Source of the DNA: Candidatus Freyrarchaeum guaymasense
GTDB lineage: Archaea > Asgardarchaeota > Jordarchaeia > Jordarchaeales > Freyrarchaeaceae
Assembly: GCA_030587405.1 (NCBI GenBank)
Contig: JAUQZD010000047.1
Location: 1 to 6,005, forward strand
Direction of reading: 5' to 3'
Length of the DNA stretch: 6,005 bases
How positions within the stretch are numbered: position 1 is the stretch's first letter; each line of letters starts with the position of its first letter. The notes beneath the pieces were generated by a model. The model made no database searches. It was given only the letters and a program-made list of their open reading frames with translations, and was not told where the DNA came from. This document shows positions 5,045-6,005 of this stretch, one piece after another. The position numbers were made by a program, and so were the translations under genes.

Positions 5045-6005
5045 ATGAGGATGAGTGGAGCTGAAGCACTGATAGAAGCCCTTAAACGTGAGAAAGTAAA
5101 CCTGATATTTGGGATTCCAGGGGGGGCAATCCTCCCAGTCTACGATGCACTCTACGATAATGGAGAGATAAGGCATGTGCTTGCGAGGCATGAGCAGGGT
5201 GCAGCCCACATGGCTGACGCCTACGCAAGGGTGAGCGGCAGGGTGGGCGTATGCATGGTTACCTCAGGGCCCGGAGCGACAAACACTGTTACAGGCATAA
5301 CAGTGGCGTACATGGACAGCTCCCCGATGGTAACCATAACGGGGCAGGTTCCAACGTCCATGATTGGAAGCGACGCGTTCCAAGAAGCAGACATAGTTGG
5401 TATAGTAACCCCCATAACGAAGGAGACCTTCCAGCCTAGGCGTGCAAGGGAGATACCGGGAGTGGTGAAGGCCGCGTTCCACATAGCGTCGACTGGTAGG
5501 CCTGGACCCGTACTCATAGACCTGCCAAAGGACGTTCAGACAGGTGAGGACGACATAGAATTCCCGGAAAAGGTTAAGCTACTAGGGTATAGGGTTAGAG
5601 CCGAGCCAGACCCACTCCAGGTTAAACGTGCCGTGGAGGCGCTGCTAAACGCTGAAAGACCCATAATAATGGCTGGTGGGGGCGTGATAATAGCCAATGC
5701 AAGCCATGAGCTTCGGATGCTGGCTGAAACGTTCATGATACCCGTTGTGACCACGCTTATGGGTAAAGGGGCGATGCCTGAAAACCACCCCCTCTGCCTG
5801 GGCATGATCGGCATGCATGGACGCTACGAGGCAAACCTCGCAGTGGGGGAGGCGGACCTTATCCTAGCTGTTGGGACAAGGTTCTCGGATAGGTCCACTG
5901 GGAGGTTTGATGAGTTCGCCCAAGACGCGAAGGTAATACACGTGGACATAGACCCAGCTGAGATATCAAAGAACATTCCAGCCCACATATCCGTAGTGTG
6001 CGACG
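5045..6005 (+). CDS. ilvB: Acetolactate synthase (acetohydroxyacid synthase) large subunit, N-terminal 320 residues (cut by right edge)
   Basis: This TPP- and FAD-dependent catalytic subunit condenses two pyruvates to acetolactate (valine/leucine), or pyruvate with 2-oxobutyrate to acetohydroxybutyrate (isoleucine). The frame is open to the window end with no stop. Visible parts: GIPGGAILP (23-31); RHEQGAAHMADAYAR (48-62), with Glu50 as the TPP-activating glutamate; SGPGATN (74-80); STGRPGPVLIDLPKDV (149-164), ending the pyrimidine-binding domain; then the central FAD domain with PIIMAGGGV, MGKGAMPENHP, GMIGMHGRYEAN and VGTRFSDRSTGRFDEF, leading to HVDIDPAEI. The RFSDRSTG and HVDIDPAEI strings favour AHAS over other TPP enzymes. 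The C-terminal TPP-binding domain is missing only because the window ends. The usual ITKHN-type motif reads ITKET (124-128). It starts immediately after the cimA stop (TAAATG), so the two are cotranscribed. A small regulatory subunit gene is expected downstream. Confidence 0.94.
   Translation, partial: MRMSGAEALIEALKREKVNLIFGIPGGAILPVYDALYDNGEIRHVLARHEQGAAHMADAYARVSGRVGVCMVTSGPGATNTVTGITVAYMDSSPMVTITGQVPTSMIGSDAFQEADIVGIVTPITKETFQPRRAREIPGVVKAAFHIASTGRPGPVLIDLPKDVQTGEDDIEFPEKVKLLGYRVRAEPDPLQVKRAVEALLNAERPIIMAGGGVIIANASHELRMLAETFMIPVVTTLMGKGAMPENHPLCLGMIGMHGRYEANLAVGEADLILAVGTRFSDRSTGRFDEFAQDAKVIHVDIDPAEISKNIPAHISVVCD

Noticed and set aside
1..6005. Search by eye for CRISPR repeats, insertion sequence ends, tRNA or rRNA genes and attachment sites
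   Set aside because: No regularly spaced repeats, transposase-like frames, target duplications or tRNA-like folds were seen.

Overview
The window looks like chromosomal DNA of an archaeon, probably thermophilic. Both divergent transcription units are preceded by plausible archaeal TATA/BRE boxes rather than -35/-10 promoters. Arginine is mostly AGG/AGA and isoleucine is often ATA. Shine-Dalgarno sequences are strong, GTG serves as a start codon, and gene spacing is tight. The lineage cannot be fixed by eye; a TACK-type archaeon is a guess.

Left half (minus strand, 2936 to 1): an apparent operon of two acyl-CoA dehydrogenases (2936-1635 and 1554-364) followed 12 nt later by the start of an electron transfer flavoprotein beta subunit that runs off the left edge. 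This is a complete electron path: acyl-CoA is oxidised by flavin dehydrogenases and the electrons go to ETF. The two dehydrogenases are clearly different paralogues. The upstream one has Asp where the family's catalytic Glu normally lies.

Middle (2937-3426): a roughly 490-nt divergent intergenic region with candidate promoters facing both ways, an AT-rich inverted/direct repeat upstream of the rightward promoter, and some small hairpins. I see no convincing gene or RNA in it.

Right half (plus strand, 3427 to 6005): cimA, a long-form (R)-citramalate synthase, then ilvB, the acetolactate/acetohydroxybutyrate synthase catalytic subunit, starting directly after the cimA stop (TAAATG) and cut by the right edge. 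Together they represent the pyruvate/citramalate route to isoleucine: CimA makes citramalate, LeuCD and LeuB (not in this window) turn it into 2-oxobutyrate, and IlvB condenses that with pyruvate. The first 33 codons of cimA, including catalytic residues, are in a frame with no ATG, GTG or TTG. A one-base discrepancy in a GGG run just after a well-placed GTG (3427) explains this best.

Most of the window is ordinary metabolism and I found no undescribed system. The points most worth a second look are the cimA 5' end, the Glu-to-Asp change in the first dehydrogenase, and the long intergenic region.
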